Source of the DNA: JAICKN01 sp036489565
Lineage (GTDB): Bacteria > Acidobacteriota > Terriglobia > Terriglobales > Acidobacteriaceae
Reading direction: 5' to 3'
Length of the DNA stretch: 64,000 nt
Assembly: GCA_036489565.1 (NCBI GenBank)
Contig: DASXFN010000049.1
Location: 1 to 64,000 of the forward strand
Under the pieces are notes generated by a model. It was not told where the DNA came from, searched no databases, and was given only the letters and a program-made list of their open reading frames with translations. Numbering within the stretch: the stretch's first letter is position 1; each line of letters begins with the position of its first letter. Below, in pieces: positions 40,316 through 50,400 of this stretch. A program made the translations under genes and the position numbers.

Positions 40316-43293
40316 TGGGCCTTGTGTCGCGCCGTTTTGCCGCTCGCATCTTCCCCGCCGCATGTCTGCTTCTATTGCTCTCTCTGCGCGGCTACGCGGG
40401 CGGCCCGCGCTACGTAGCAGGCAGCACTTTTTTCAATTCCGGCACAATGGGGACGCCGATCGTATGGGCCCAGGGAGCGATCCCGTACTACACCGATCAA
40501 GGCGACCTCAGCCCCGTACTGCTGCACTCCGCCGCCGACTCTTTCGTAGCAAGCGCCTTCACGCAATGGACATCCATTCCGACCGCCGGGGTTTCCGCAA
40601 CTCTCGGCGGGCAACTTGCCGAGGACGTGAACGGCTCAAACGTCACGGTCAACAGCGACGGTTCGATCTCCATGCCTGCGGATATTCTGCCCACCGCCGT
40701 CGCAACTCCGGTTGCCATTGTTTACGATCAGGATGGTTCGGTGACCGACGCTCTGCTCGGCCAAGGCGCCGGCAGCGCGTCTTCCTGCTTCAGCAACGCG
40801 GCCTTCGGAGGCCCTGACAGCTTCAGCACAGACGCTCACATTGTCCACGGACTGATCGTGCTCAACGGAAATTGCCTGCAAAGCGCGTCGCAGGAGCCGG
40901 ACGTTGAATACCGTCTCGTTCGCGTCATCGGACGCATCTTCGGACTCGACTGGTCGCAAACCAATATCAACGTGCTCACCGGAAAGCCTGCCGCCGCTGC
41001 CGCCGACTTTACCGGCTTCACGATCATGCACGGAAGCGACCCTACGTTTTGTACGCCGATTTCCTCCTGCTTTCCCAATGCCAGTCAACCAAAGATGGAT
41101 GACCAAGCCGCGCTCTCGCGTCTTTATCCGGTCACCTTGCAAAATATTGCCAGTTTCACGGGCAAGCAGATTTTCTCCGCCGCCACCGCCCGCATTCACG
41201 GGTCGGTTTTCTTCACCGGGGCTAACGGAAATCCTGCACAACCCATGCAAGGCGTAAACGTAATCGCGCGCTGGATGGACCCTTCCACCGGACAGCCTTC
41301 GGAAACTTATGTCGCCGCATCGGTCTCGGGATTTCTTTTTTCCGGCAACGCTGGAAATCCGGCCACTGGTTTTAACGACGCAAGCGGCACGCCACTCAGC
41401 CAGTTCGGTTCAACCGATTCTTCCGTGGAAGGTTTTTTCGATCTCGCCGGCCTGCAAATTCTGAACAATGCCACAAGCGCGCAATACCAACTCACCGTCG
41501 AGGCCGTGGATCCCCTCTGGTCAACGCAGTTACGCCCCTATGGCCCTTTGCAAGTGCAGCCCTCCGGCACAGCGCCGCCTATTCTCGTGAATGTGGATTT
41601 AGGGCAAGACGTTGAACAGGACATTGTGATGCAAGCCAGTGCCCACGCTGCGTCCGATCCGTTCAGCACGACCACCTATGCCGCACCTGCCCCGATCCCC
41701 GCAAGCGGTGAATGGGATGGCTCCCTCAGCGGCTATGGCGATACTGACTACTTTTGGTTTTCTGGTCATGCCAATCACACGCTGACCGTGCAAGTCACTG
41801 CCATGGATGAAACCGGAGTTGCCTCCGCCAGCAAAGCGCTTCCTGTAATTGGGATTTGGGGATTGGCTGACCCTGGAACATTTCCTGCACCCGCGAATAC
41901 TCCCTCGGCTTTCAACTCAAATTCCGCTGATACCACACAACTGGGCGCATCGCTTCTGCAAAGCACGAATTTCCGCCTGGGTATTTTTGATTTTCGCGGC
42001 GATGGCCGCCCCGACTACCGCTACCACGCGCGTGTTTTTTACGGTGATAGCGTTTCGCCCAGCCGTGTTCCGGCTTCCGGCGGAATTTTTGCCGTTAAGG
42101 GTTTGGGATTCCACTCAAACACCGCCGTCTCAGCCACGGGCGCAAACGCCATCTTGCTCGCTGCTTCCGCCAATCAATTACTGCTGAGCGCAACTGCCGC
42201 AGCCGATGGAGTCCGCGATCTCGCCCTTTCCGATCCCAGCACCGCCATGACTTCCACCATGACTGGCGCGATCACTTACGGCGCTGGCCCCAACGACACA
42301 GTCACTATGATTTCCGGGGCTAATCCATCGGTCTCCGCAGGCTCACAAGCTCCCGTTCCCTTCGCCGTGCTGGTTCGCGGGCCTGACGGCGCTCCAGTCT
42401 CGGGCGCGACCGTTGCCTTCAGCGCCGCGCCCTCCTCCGCCCTCAGCGCATGCGCTAACGCGGCCAGTTGTTCGGTCTTTACCGACCAGTCCGGTCTGGC
42501 CTCCACGCGAATGACGCCGCTAACCCCAGGCGTTATCGCCGTTGTCGCGCGTCTTGCGCCCGCGTCCTATGCATCTCCCCAACAGGTGCAGACAAGTTTG
42601 CTCAGCCTGGTTTCCAGTTCCTTGGATGTCTCTCTGGCCTCGCCTAAAATCTGGGTCCCGCAGGGAAGCACTCTCGATATACCGATTACCACACACGCGC
42701 TCACGAACGGCGCACCAGCCGCCGGGCAAGCGGTCGCCTACTCCATTACTGCGGGCAGCGGAAGCTTTAGCGGGTCCAGTAACACAACCGACAGCAACGG
42801 AAACTCCTCGGTCACCCTGAACGTGTCAGCGATTTCCAGTGAAACCGACGGCAACGCATGCGTCACAGCCAGCGGCGTAACGCGTTGCCAGAATTTCCAG
42901 ATTTTTCCGGTGGCCGCTGCCTCACTGCGGATTCAGCCGGTGGCGGGAACATCGCAAACCGTCTCGCAACAAACCGCTTTTGCGCCGGTCAGCGTGCGTG
43001 TAACCGACAGCGCCACTCCGCCCAATCCGGTGTTCGGAGCAACAGTCAGCTTTCAGTCAATCATTGGCCGCGCTGTAAATGATCAGCCTATTGTGTGGCT
43101 TGCGAATACCGGGATTACGCAAAATCCGATGCCGGTGGTTTTGGCATCCACGCAGCTCGCGGCATTATCGGACATCAATGGTTTGGCTACTTCCCAACCC
43201 GGCCCCGGCGCGGTGCCGGGACCGGTATTGATTCTAGGCTCGGCATCTACAGGAACAGCAACGCAGCAGTTTGTCCTGCAATCGCTGCCCTAA
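40312..43293 (+). CDS. Large secreted protein with matrixin-like and Ig-like domains
   Basis: 993 residues with a signal peptide. Residues ~30-280 resemble a matrixin-type metalloprotease fold (FVASAFTQWTSIPTAGVSAT), but the zinc helix reads VRVIGRIFGLDWSQ instead of HExGHxxGLDHS, so catalysis is unlikely. A carboxypeptidase-regulatory-like domain follows near 300-420, then a pre-peptidase-type domain (DYFWFSGHANHTLTVQV), an IPT/TIG-like domain near 585, and two Big_1-type Ig domains (PDGAPVSGATVAF, AGQAVAYSITAG). Probably a cell-surface or extracellular structural protein. Confidence 0.75.
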   Translation: MMGLVSRRFAARIFPAACLLLLLSLRGYAGGPRYVAGSTFFNSGTMGTPIVWAQGAIPYYTDQGDLSPVLLHSAADSFVASAFTQWTSIPTAGVSATLGGQLAEDVNGSNVTVNSDGSISMPADILPTAVATPVAIVYDQDGSVTDALLGQGAGSASSCFSNAAFGGPDSFSTDAHIVHGLIVLNGNCLQSASQEPDVEYRLVRVIGRIFGLDWSQTNINVLTGKPAAAAADFTGFTIMHGSDPTFCTPISSCFPNASQPKMDDQAALSRLYPVTLQNIASFTGKQIFSAATARIHGSVFFTGANGNPAQPMQGVNVIARWMDPSTGQPSETYVAASVSGFLFSGNAGNPATGFNDASGTPLSQFGSTDSSVEGFFDLAGLQILNNATSAQYQLTVEAVDPLWSTQLRPYGPLQVQPSGTAPPILVNVDLGQDVEQDIVMQASAHAASDPFSTTTYAAPAPIPASGEWDGSLSGYGDTDYFWFSGHANHTLTVQVTAMDETGVASASKALPVIGIWGLADPGTFPAPANTPSAFNSNSADTTQLGASLLQSTNFRLGIFDFRGDGRPDYRYHARVFYGDSVSPSRVPASGGIFAVKGLGFHSNTAVSATGANAILLAASANQLLLSATAAADGVRDLALSDPSTAMTSTMTGAITYGAGPNDTVTMISGANPSVSAGSQAPVPFAVLVRGPDGAPVSGATVAFSAAPSSALSACANAASCSVFTDQSGLASTRMTPLTPGVIAVVARLAPASYASPQQVQTSLLSLVSSSLDVSLASPKIWVPQGSTLDIPITTHALTNGAPAAGQAVAYSITAGSGSFSGSSNTTDSNGNSSVTLNVSAISSETDGNACVTASGVTRCQNFQIFPVAAASLRIQPVAGTSQTVSQQTAFAPVSVRVTDSATPPNPVFGATVSFQSIIGRAVNDQPIVWLANTGITQNPMPVVLASTQLAALSDINGLATSQPGPGAVPGPVLILGSASTGTATQQFVLQSLP

Positions 43294-43322
43294 GTTGCGG
43301 CGAATTCGGAACGGGCTCCGCT

Positions 43323-44207
43323 TTACTGCACCTTTCCCGAAAAATTTTCAAGCACAACGTTGGAGAGCACCGCCGTATCCGATTTATCGGGCATGTGCGA
43401 GCAAAAACCAATGCCGACATAAAACGGCGCATCAAGATGCAGATTGATTGGAGGCCCGAACTGGTGCATCGGCTCACCATCCACGCTTACATACAGCGCG
43501 AATGAGTCGCCGCGCTTCTCAATGCCAATGCGCCGCGCGCTGATATCTACAAGATGATCGGGATTCACACCCGGATGGCCGCCCCGCCCTCCAATGCGAT
43601 ATTCACGGTCCATAACGCGAACATCTTTCTCGGCGCGCTGCGCCAGTTGAATCATCCCCGCGCCGTGCAAGGCAACAATCGCTTCCTTGGAATCGTCATC
43701 CAGATTCTGGCGAATTACCAGCACCGCCTTGCGATCGCCATAACCGTTTGGGTCGGGAAAGCTAACATCCGCCGCCAGCGAAACATTGCCCGACATCTTC
43801 TTCCACAAATACCGGAACTCATCCCGTGTGTACCAGATGTTGTATCCCGCGGAATTGATGGTGTACTGCTTCGTGCCCGCGTCATAGCTGGCGCTGCCCG
43901 GCAAGACCGCGCTGCCGATGTCCGACTGCCCGTCAAATATTCCTATGGGCGTATCGAAGTTCCTGCTGGGCCGGTGAAAATCCGGCGGCGGGGCAACTTG
44001 AGTGTGCGTCGCAGAACCTGGCTGCGCCCAGGCCGGAGCCGCAGAAGCAGGCGTTACTGGATTACTTGTCTGCGCGCTTGGGGTTGGTGTACTGGACGTT
44101 TGCGCGTTGGATGTCTGTCCCCAGAGCGAAGACGACGCGACACAGAGAGCGGCGAGGAAAAGCCCGCAAAGAACGGCGAGCGATGTAAGCCGGAAGGCAA
44201 GTTTCAT
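43323..44207 (-). CDS. Secreted concanavalin-like (DUF1349/LamG-type) protein
   Basis: 294 residues with a signal peptide, then a Ser/Thr/Pro-rich linker. From ~95 on the sequence is a beta-sandwich: SASYDAGTKQYTINSAGYNI, WKKMSGNVSLAADVSFP, KAVLVIRQNLDDDSKEAIVA, FALYVSVDGEPMHQFGPPIN and FYVGIGFCSHMPD. This fits concanavalin-A-like jelly rolls of the DUF1349 kind often linked to carbohydrate binding. It is on the same strand as the beta-helix protein upstream, 75 bp apart. Confidence 0.7.
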   Translation of the reverse strand: MKLAFRLTSLAVLCGLFLAALCVASSSLWGQTSNAQTSSTPTPSAQTSNPVTPASAAPAWAQPGSATHTQVAPPPDFHRPSRNFDTPIGIFDGQSDIGSAVLPGSASYDAGTKQYTINSAGYNIWYTRDEFRYLWKKMSGNVSLAADVSFPDPNGYGDRKAVLVIRQNLDDDSKEAIVALHGAGMIQLAQRAEKDVRVMDREYRIGGRGGHPGVNPDHLVDISARRIGIEKRGDSFALYVSVDGEPMHQFGPPINLHLDAPFYVGIGFCSHMPDKSDTAVLSNVVLENFSGKVQ

Positions 44208-44281
44208 ATCGGGTCCGAAATAGACGTTTTATAGTAGTGCGGCAATCTTAAATCACAATCGCGCCGCTTTTACGGCCGCCT

Positions 44282-47281
44282 TCACTCTCCACTCGCCGCT
44301 GTCTGAATCGCATATAAAGATCCGCGAGCCCCGATGAACAGCGTGCGATGATCGCTGCCTCCGAAACATAAGCTACTAGGCCGCTCGGGAACTTCGAGGA
44401 TTCCGGTCTGATGGCCGTCGCGGTCATAGACGTAAACCTGATCTCCGGCGATGTAAACGTTGCCCGCGGTGTCGGAGACAACGGAAGTGCCTCCGCGCTC
44501 TGCAAAGAGTCTGGTGCTTAACTTTTCGCCGGCATCCAATTTTCCCATCCACGTTCGCGCATCGTCTTCGCTGGTGATGTAATGCTCGGCTCCCACTGCA
44601 AACGGCGCAAGCTGTGAGCTTTGCAGCAGAGGCCGCCAGGTTCCTCCCGCCATGATGGCCGTATTGCTATCCGGCGCGTAATAGTAGCCGCGTTCCTCAG
44701 GAAGCAGCGCGCTTCGACGAGCAGTGTTGCTGCCGCGGCGATAGACATAACCTTTATGCGCGACCATCCAGTCGAGTTGGGCCAGTTCATTGTGAAGGCC
44801 GACTAGAAGCAGCAATGTGGTGCCGGGTTTCGCGGAAGATGTTTCGCTGATTTGCGAAACTACTCCCGTATGAATCTGCACGCTCGAAACCGACTTCTCA
44901 TTATTGACAGCCAAAAGCGTGGACGGCGCGACAAAGCCGAGCGCCATCGGAGATAAATCTGTTTTCGCGAGAACCACCGCCGCATGGCGTGTTTCGTCGT
45001 AACGATAGATCGTGTGCATGGCAGCGTCGGTGAAATAAATATTTCCCGCGTCGTCCGATGTAAGGCCCGAGGCATTGCTGAAACCCGTGGCAACGCGGCT
45101 GAGAGTCGCGTGCGGTGCAAAGGCCGCGGGCACGGGCAATGGGGCGCCAGTCCTCAAGTTCGCCGTCAGTGCGAAGTGGACGAAATGATGCGCCCGCACT
45201 TCCACTCCGCTGCCTTGGTCGAAGACACTGTTATCGAATGACAGGCGCGTCTGGCTGAAGACTTTGACGTTATCGAAGGCAATGTCCGTGGAATCGTGCG
45301 TGATCACGGCATACGGTTTGGGAAGAACGTTGCGCGAGACGCGATACATATAAGTGTTGGCGAAGAGTAGATGGTGCGAGGACTCCAGTTCCACCGCGAC
45401 CGCGTCGGCCCCTTCGGGATTTTCTTCCTCAGTTTGCAGGTCATAAATTTTCCAATTGGCGGCGTGTTCTATGCGGACCTCGTTGCGCATGTGATGTTCA
45501 CAAGAAAATTGATAAATCACGCCCGGAGTGGTGGTATTTTCGATCAGCAGTCCAGCCTTCGCCGTTCCCCCATGCGACCAGATGCCGCGAAAAATTCCAC
45601 CGCCGCCGTCGTGAATCCAGAGGCTGGGATATTGCGCGTCAAGCTGCATGGGTTTGCGTTCTTCACGACGGATCGGCATCGCCGCCGCCGCAGGTTCGAA
45701 GAGCGGCACGTATTCACTGTGTCCGCGAATAAACTCCACATCTTCTAACATGGATCGCTCCCCGGCGAGCCATTCAATTCCTGAAGCCCGAGGATTCGCG
45801 TTGCCGGTCGCGATACCAATCCCCGTAACAATGTTTGCTCCACCATGCGGTGCGATCAGCAGCGGCATAGCTGGCTCCACGCCCTGAAAATGCGCGTCTT
45901 CGTCAGCCAAAATAAATTGCGTGGTAAACGGGCTGAAGCCAATCAGCACGGTGTTAGGGTGAAGGCGCAACGATCCGCTGAGCCGATACTTGCCGCTGGG
46001 GAAAAAGAGTGTCGCATGAGTATCAATGGCATGCTGGAGGGCGGCAGTGTCGTCGGTCCCGCCATCCCCCTTGGCTCCCAATGCATGCACGTTTACCCAG
46101 GTGTTCATCGGAGGCAAGGAAGGAATATCACTCTGCGATGCCACCCTTTCTTTTCGCAAAGACGTTTCTCGATGGCGGAGCATAATGCCCTTCTCGCGCC
46201 CATCCGCACCGATCTCAAGCCCAGCGGCAAATCTCTCTTCGACAAATGAATTGGCTTTCGTAAAAGCGCCGCCCCGTCCAACCATTCCTTCCGCGCCTTC
46301 AACAAACTTCTTAACGCGCGCGCAGGCAACATTCTCCAGCGTGATTTCCGAGCGAAGGTTCTTCACATCGCCCAGCCGAAGCGCGGCTTCAGAAATGTTT
46401 TGTATCCGCAAATCACGCCCATAAAGCTGTTCGACCTGGCCTTCCGGAATTTCAATCGCTACAGGGACATTCGCGAATTGATCGCGAATGAGCGTGAATC
46501 CCGCTTCCTGCGTGCGTATGGCCGCTCTCCGCTGGCCGTCAAAGCTTGAATCCATTAGCAGAAACTGCCAGGCAGGAGAAGTCTTCCCGGTCACGATCCC
46601 AAAATCTCCGCCATGGATATGAATGTCGCTGGCCTGATTGCCCACCTGCTCGATGGCAGCGCGCCCGGAACCAACTTGGAAGTTCGCGTGAGAAACAAAG
46701 CTGTGCTGCGCCACGTTGAAGCGCACAGCCACAGCCGCCTGGTTCCCGGCTCCGATTTCAAAATCAATGTTGGAAACCGCGCTATAGAACGTAAATTCGC
46801 TGGCATCGGCGATGGGCTGGCCCGCGGGTGTCCGCTCATCGGTAAACCAGAGCATGTAGCTGTCTATGCCTTCATAAAACCCCGGCGTGTTGGACGCCAG
46901 CAACAAGACGGGACGCTTCGCGCCAAAACCAATCAGCCGAATTCCTGCCCAAACATGAATCGTTCTGCTGATCCGGTAGCGTCCTTCGGGAACAAACACA
47001 ACGCCGTGATGCGTCGTCTCCTGCACGCGGTCAATCGCGTGTTGCAGCGCGTCGGAGTCGTCGGCCAGGCCGTCGCCATGTGCGCCAAAATCTCGGGCCG
47101 TTAGATAAACCGCATGGGGATCATCCGGACGGGAAGTGTAAATAGATTGCGCAGAGGCACACACAGCAAGGCATAAAAAGATAGAAAGCAGCGCCACATG
47201 CAGATTGACGAATTCGACTGCCAGGTGTCTCGCAGCGGCCAAATCCTTATGTCTGCGTGGCATCGAAAAGGCAAGGACCAT
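44282..47281 (-). CDS. Secreted protein with two pectate-lyase-superfamily beta-helices and a C-terminal propeller
   Basis: 999 residues. A signal-like stretch lies near residues 28-45 (ALLSIFLCLAVCASAQS). The first helix domain opens with ARDFGAHGDGLADDSDALQH, the second near 390 with HALGAKGDGGTDDTAALQHA. Both are the hallmark of Pectate_lyase_3 (GH55/GH28-like) domains. The last ~270 residues read like an NHL or SMP-30 propeller (ASGLTSDDAGNIYFTDAAMH). A polysaccharide-degrading or -binding role is likely; the substrate cannot be told. The ATG at 47281 follows GAGGAACAA. It is divergent from the large hybrid kinase. Confidence 0.78.
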   Translation of the reverse strand: MVLAFSMPRRHKDLAAARHLAVEFVNLHVALLSIFLCLAVCASAQSIYTSRPDDPHAVYLTARDFGAHGDGLADDSDALQHAIDRVQETTHHGVVFVPEGRYRISRTIHVWAGIRLIGFGAKRPVLLLASNTPGFYEGIDSYMLWFTDERTPAGQPIADASEFTFYSAVSNIDFEIGAGNQAAVAVRFNVAQHSFVSHANFQVGSGRAAIEQVGNQASDIHIHGGDFGIVTGKTSPAWQFLLMDSSFDGQRRAAIRTQEAGFTLIRDQFANVPVAIEIPEGQVEQLYGRDLRIQNISEAALRLGDVKNLRSEITLENVACARVKKFVEGAEGMVGRGGAFTKANSFVEERFAAGLEIGADGREKGIMLRHRETSLRKERVASQSDIPSLPPMNTWVNVHALGAKGDGGTDDTAALQHAIDTHATLFFPSGKYRLSGSLRLHPNTVLIGFSPFTTQFILADEDAHFQGVEPAMPLLIAPHGGANIVTGIGIATGNANPRASGIEWLAGERSMLEDVEFIRGHSEYVPLFEPAAAAMPIRREERKPMQLDAQYPSLWIHDGGGGIFRGIWSHGGTAKAGLLIENTTTPGVIYQFSCEHHMRNEVRIEHAANWKIYDLQTEEENPEGADAVAVELESSHHLLFANTYMYRVSRNVLPKPYAVITHDSTDIAFDNVKVFSQTRLSFDNSVFDQGSGVEVRAHHFVHFALTANLRTGAPLPVPAAFAPHATLSRVATGFSNASGLTSDDAGNIYFTDAAMHTIYRYDETRHAAVVLAKTDLSPMALGFVAPSTLLAVNNEKSVSSVQIHTGVVSQISETSSAKPGTTLLLLVGLHNELAQLDWMVAHKGYVYRRGSNTARRSALLPEERGYYYAPDSNTAIMAGGTWRPLLQSSQLAPFAVGAEHYITSEDDARTWMGKLDAGEKLSTRLFAERGGTSVVSDTAGNVYIAGDQVYVYDRDGHQTGILEVPERPSSLCFGGSDHRTLFIGARGSLYAIQTAASGE

Positions 47282-47321
47282 TTGTTCCTCGTTTGTTAGA
47301 CCGTCGGAAGAGAGACAGCTG

Positions 47322-47337
47322 TACAGTGAATACTGTA
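47322..47337. promoter_or_regulatory. Palindrome between beta-helix and kinase genes
   Basis: tacagt-gaat-actgta, a perfect 6-bp inverted repeat in the 211-bp divergent intergenic region, next to a second palindrome acagctgt. Possible operator; the regulator is unknown. Confidence 0.4.
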
Positions 47338-47492
47338 TATGCTGGTTTTCATTGATTCCAGTACGCTTATAGCCCCACTGCGCGTGCTTATTTTACGTGA
47401 CTGTTGAGCCCTCTGGGGCGAGTAGGAAAATCCTTTTGGGGTTCGTACCTTGGGTGGCGATTCTCTTCGAAAGAGGCACTGATGGGAGGGCG

Positions 47493-50400
47493 ATGTCTTT
47501 TCACATCTTAATCGTGGACGATCAAGAGACAGTTAGAAGCGGCATTCGCTCGCTTCTTTCCGCCCGGCCCCGGTGGACAATTTGCGGCGAGGCAGCCGAC
47601 GGCACGGATGCCATTGAAAAAGCGGAAGCGCTGCACCCCGATCTCGTACTAATGGATGTCTCGATGCCCGGCATGGACGGTCTGCAGGCAACGCGGGCCA
47701 TCAAGTTGCGTATTCCCGGAACACGCGTGATCATCGTGAGCCAGAATGATCCTTTGGTAGTACGCCAACAAGCGAAAGAAGTTGGTGCTTCTGCCTGGGT
47801 GGCGAAAGCCGATCTCGCACGTGACTTATTACCGACAATTGAAAGAATATTTGTGGGTAGCCATAGTGAACCTCTCAATAAGACTACATCGAGCACGCCG
47901 GAGGAGCCTTCGCTGGCATGGCTGACTGGCGGTGGCGAAATGGGCAAACTCATTCGTTCCATGGACTGGTCAGCGACGCCGCTCGGTCCGCTGGAGAGTT
48001 GGCCCCACGGTCTGCGAACGACCGTGAGTTTGTGCCTGTCCTCAAATTTCCCCATCAATATCGTCTGGGGACCGAGTTATAACCAAATCTACAACGATGG
48101 CTACCGTGTCGTAGTAGGAGAACGGCATCCGGAAGGCATGGGCATGGCATACGACAAGTGCTGGGCTTCTGCTTGGCCGGCAATCGGAAAGCCATTCGAG
48201 CGCGCCTGGGCGGGAGAGACATCCTTTCTCGAAAATCAGCGGATGTACCTCACGCGCAATGGCTATCTGGAAGAAACTTTTTTTACGTTTTCGCTCAGTC
48301 CCATCCGAGACGAAAAGGGAATGGTCGTGGGTCTGTTCCATCCGGTCACGGAAACCACCGCCAAGATGCTGAGCGAACGCCGCACCAAAGCGCTGAGGGA
48401 ACTGGCAGGAAACACCAGCGAAGCCCGCTCCCTGGAGGCAGCTTTCGCCCTAAGCGCGAAAACGCTGGCATCGCAGGAACTTGATCTTCCGTTTGTCCTG
48501 CTCTACTCCCTGAGCAAAGATGGTACGGAAGCACACCTGTTGGAATCCGTAGGCATCAAGCAAGGGCTGAAGGCTAGTCCCAAAGTGATTCGTCTCGCCG
48601 AGAACGGCGATGACGTCTGGCCCTTGGCCGCCGTGTTGGCCAGCGACGCGATTGTCGAGGTTGGTCAACTTCATAATCGGTTCGGCGCTTTCGCGTGCGG
48701 GCCGTATGAGGAAGGATCGAATCTGGCTGTGGCGCGCGCCCTGCGTGTGCCGGGACAGGATTCTGCGCTGGGGATATTCATTGCGGGGGTCAGTCCTCGG
48801 CTTCCCTTCAATCAGGATTACCGGGGGCATCTGGAACAAGTCGGCACGGCAACAGCTACGGCGCTGGCGAATGCGCTCGCTTACGAACGGGAAAAGCAAC
48901 GCGCCGAAGCGTTGGCAGAGATTGATCGTGCCAAGACGGCATTCTTCTCAAATGTCAGCCATGAATTCCGCACTCCGCTCACCTTGATGCTTGGACCACT
49001 CGAAGATTCTCTGGCTCAACCCGAGGGAATGTCTGCCGCGAACCGAGAGCGTTTGGATCTGGCCCATCGCAATTCGTTACGTCTGCTTAAACTCGTCAAC
49101 ACCCTGCTCGACTTTTCGCGGATTGAGGCTGGCCGTATCCAGGCCTCCTATGAACCGACTGATCTGGCTCTCTTCACTGCGGAACTTGCCAGTGTGTTCC
49201 GTTCCGCGGTGGAACGCGCAGGCATGAAGTTGACCATTGATTGCCCTTCCCTTTCCGAAGTGGTTTATGTTGACAGGGAAATGTGGGAGAAGATCGTTCT
49301 CAATCTCCTCTCCAACGCATTCAAGTTCACCTTCGAGGGAGAAATTGCGGTTTCGCTCAGCTTGGTTGGTTCCTCCGCGGAATTGACTGTTCGTGATACT
49401 GGAACAGGCATACCGACGGATGAGATTTCGCGCCTGTTTGAGCGTTTCCACCGCGTCAAGGGCGCTCACGGGCGTTCCTATGAGGGTAGCGGCATCGGCC
49501 TCGCGCTGGTGCAGGAACTCGTCAAGCTGCATGGCGGCAACGTGAGCGTACAGAGCGTGCTGGACCGTGGCACCACTTTTTCAGTTTCTATTCCTCTCGG
49601 CAAAAACCATCTACCGGCAGATCGCATAGGCCGTGCCCGTACCACGGCCTCAGAAAGTGTGAGGGGTGAGGCCTACCTGGAGGAAGCTCTCCGCTGGTTG
49701 CCGCAAGGCGAAGTCATAGGCGACGAGGTCCCGGTCATGCCTCTGATTTCCCCCTCAGCACCGTCGGCGCTTCCGATTCAAGAAATGGAACAACGTCCGC
49801 GCATTCTCCTGGCCGACGATAACGCGGACATGCGCGAGTATGTGCAGCGGCTTCTGCGCGAACGATACGATGTGGTGGCCGTGGCGAATGGTGAATCTGC
49901 CATGGAGAGCGCTCACGAGCAATTGCCCGATTTGATCCTCTCCGACGTTATGATGCCGCGGATGGACGGCTTTCAATTGTTGCGCGCCGTGCGGGCCGAT
50001 CAGGGCTTGAAAAATGTTCCGGTGATTTTGCTCTCCGCGCGCGCGGGAGAAGAGTCGCGTGTCGAGGGTCTGGATGCGGGAGCGGATGATTATCTGGTAA
50101 AGCCTTTTTCCGCTCGCGAATTACAGGCTCGCATAAGGTCACACCTCGCCATGGCTAGAATTCGTCGCGAGGCGGCCGTCCTGGAACGCAGGCTTCGAGA
50201 CGAGGCAGAACTGGAACGCAACCGCATTCATGAGCTGTTCGTGCAGGCTCCGGCCGCGATAGGCTTGCTTTCAGGCCCGGAACACCGTTGGACGTTCGCA
50301 AATTCTGAATACCTAAACATCTCCCGCCGGAATAATGCTGAAGAACTCATCGGCAAGACAATCCGTGAAAGTCTTCCCGAACTGCGCGGGCAACCGTTTT

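Noticed and set aside
47322..47337. LexA box
   Set aside because: The half-sites and spacing do not fit the classical CTG-N10-CAG layout, and neither neighbour is a DNA-repair gene.
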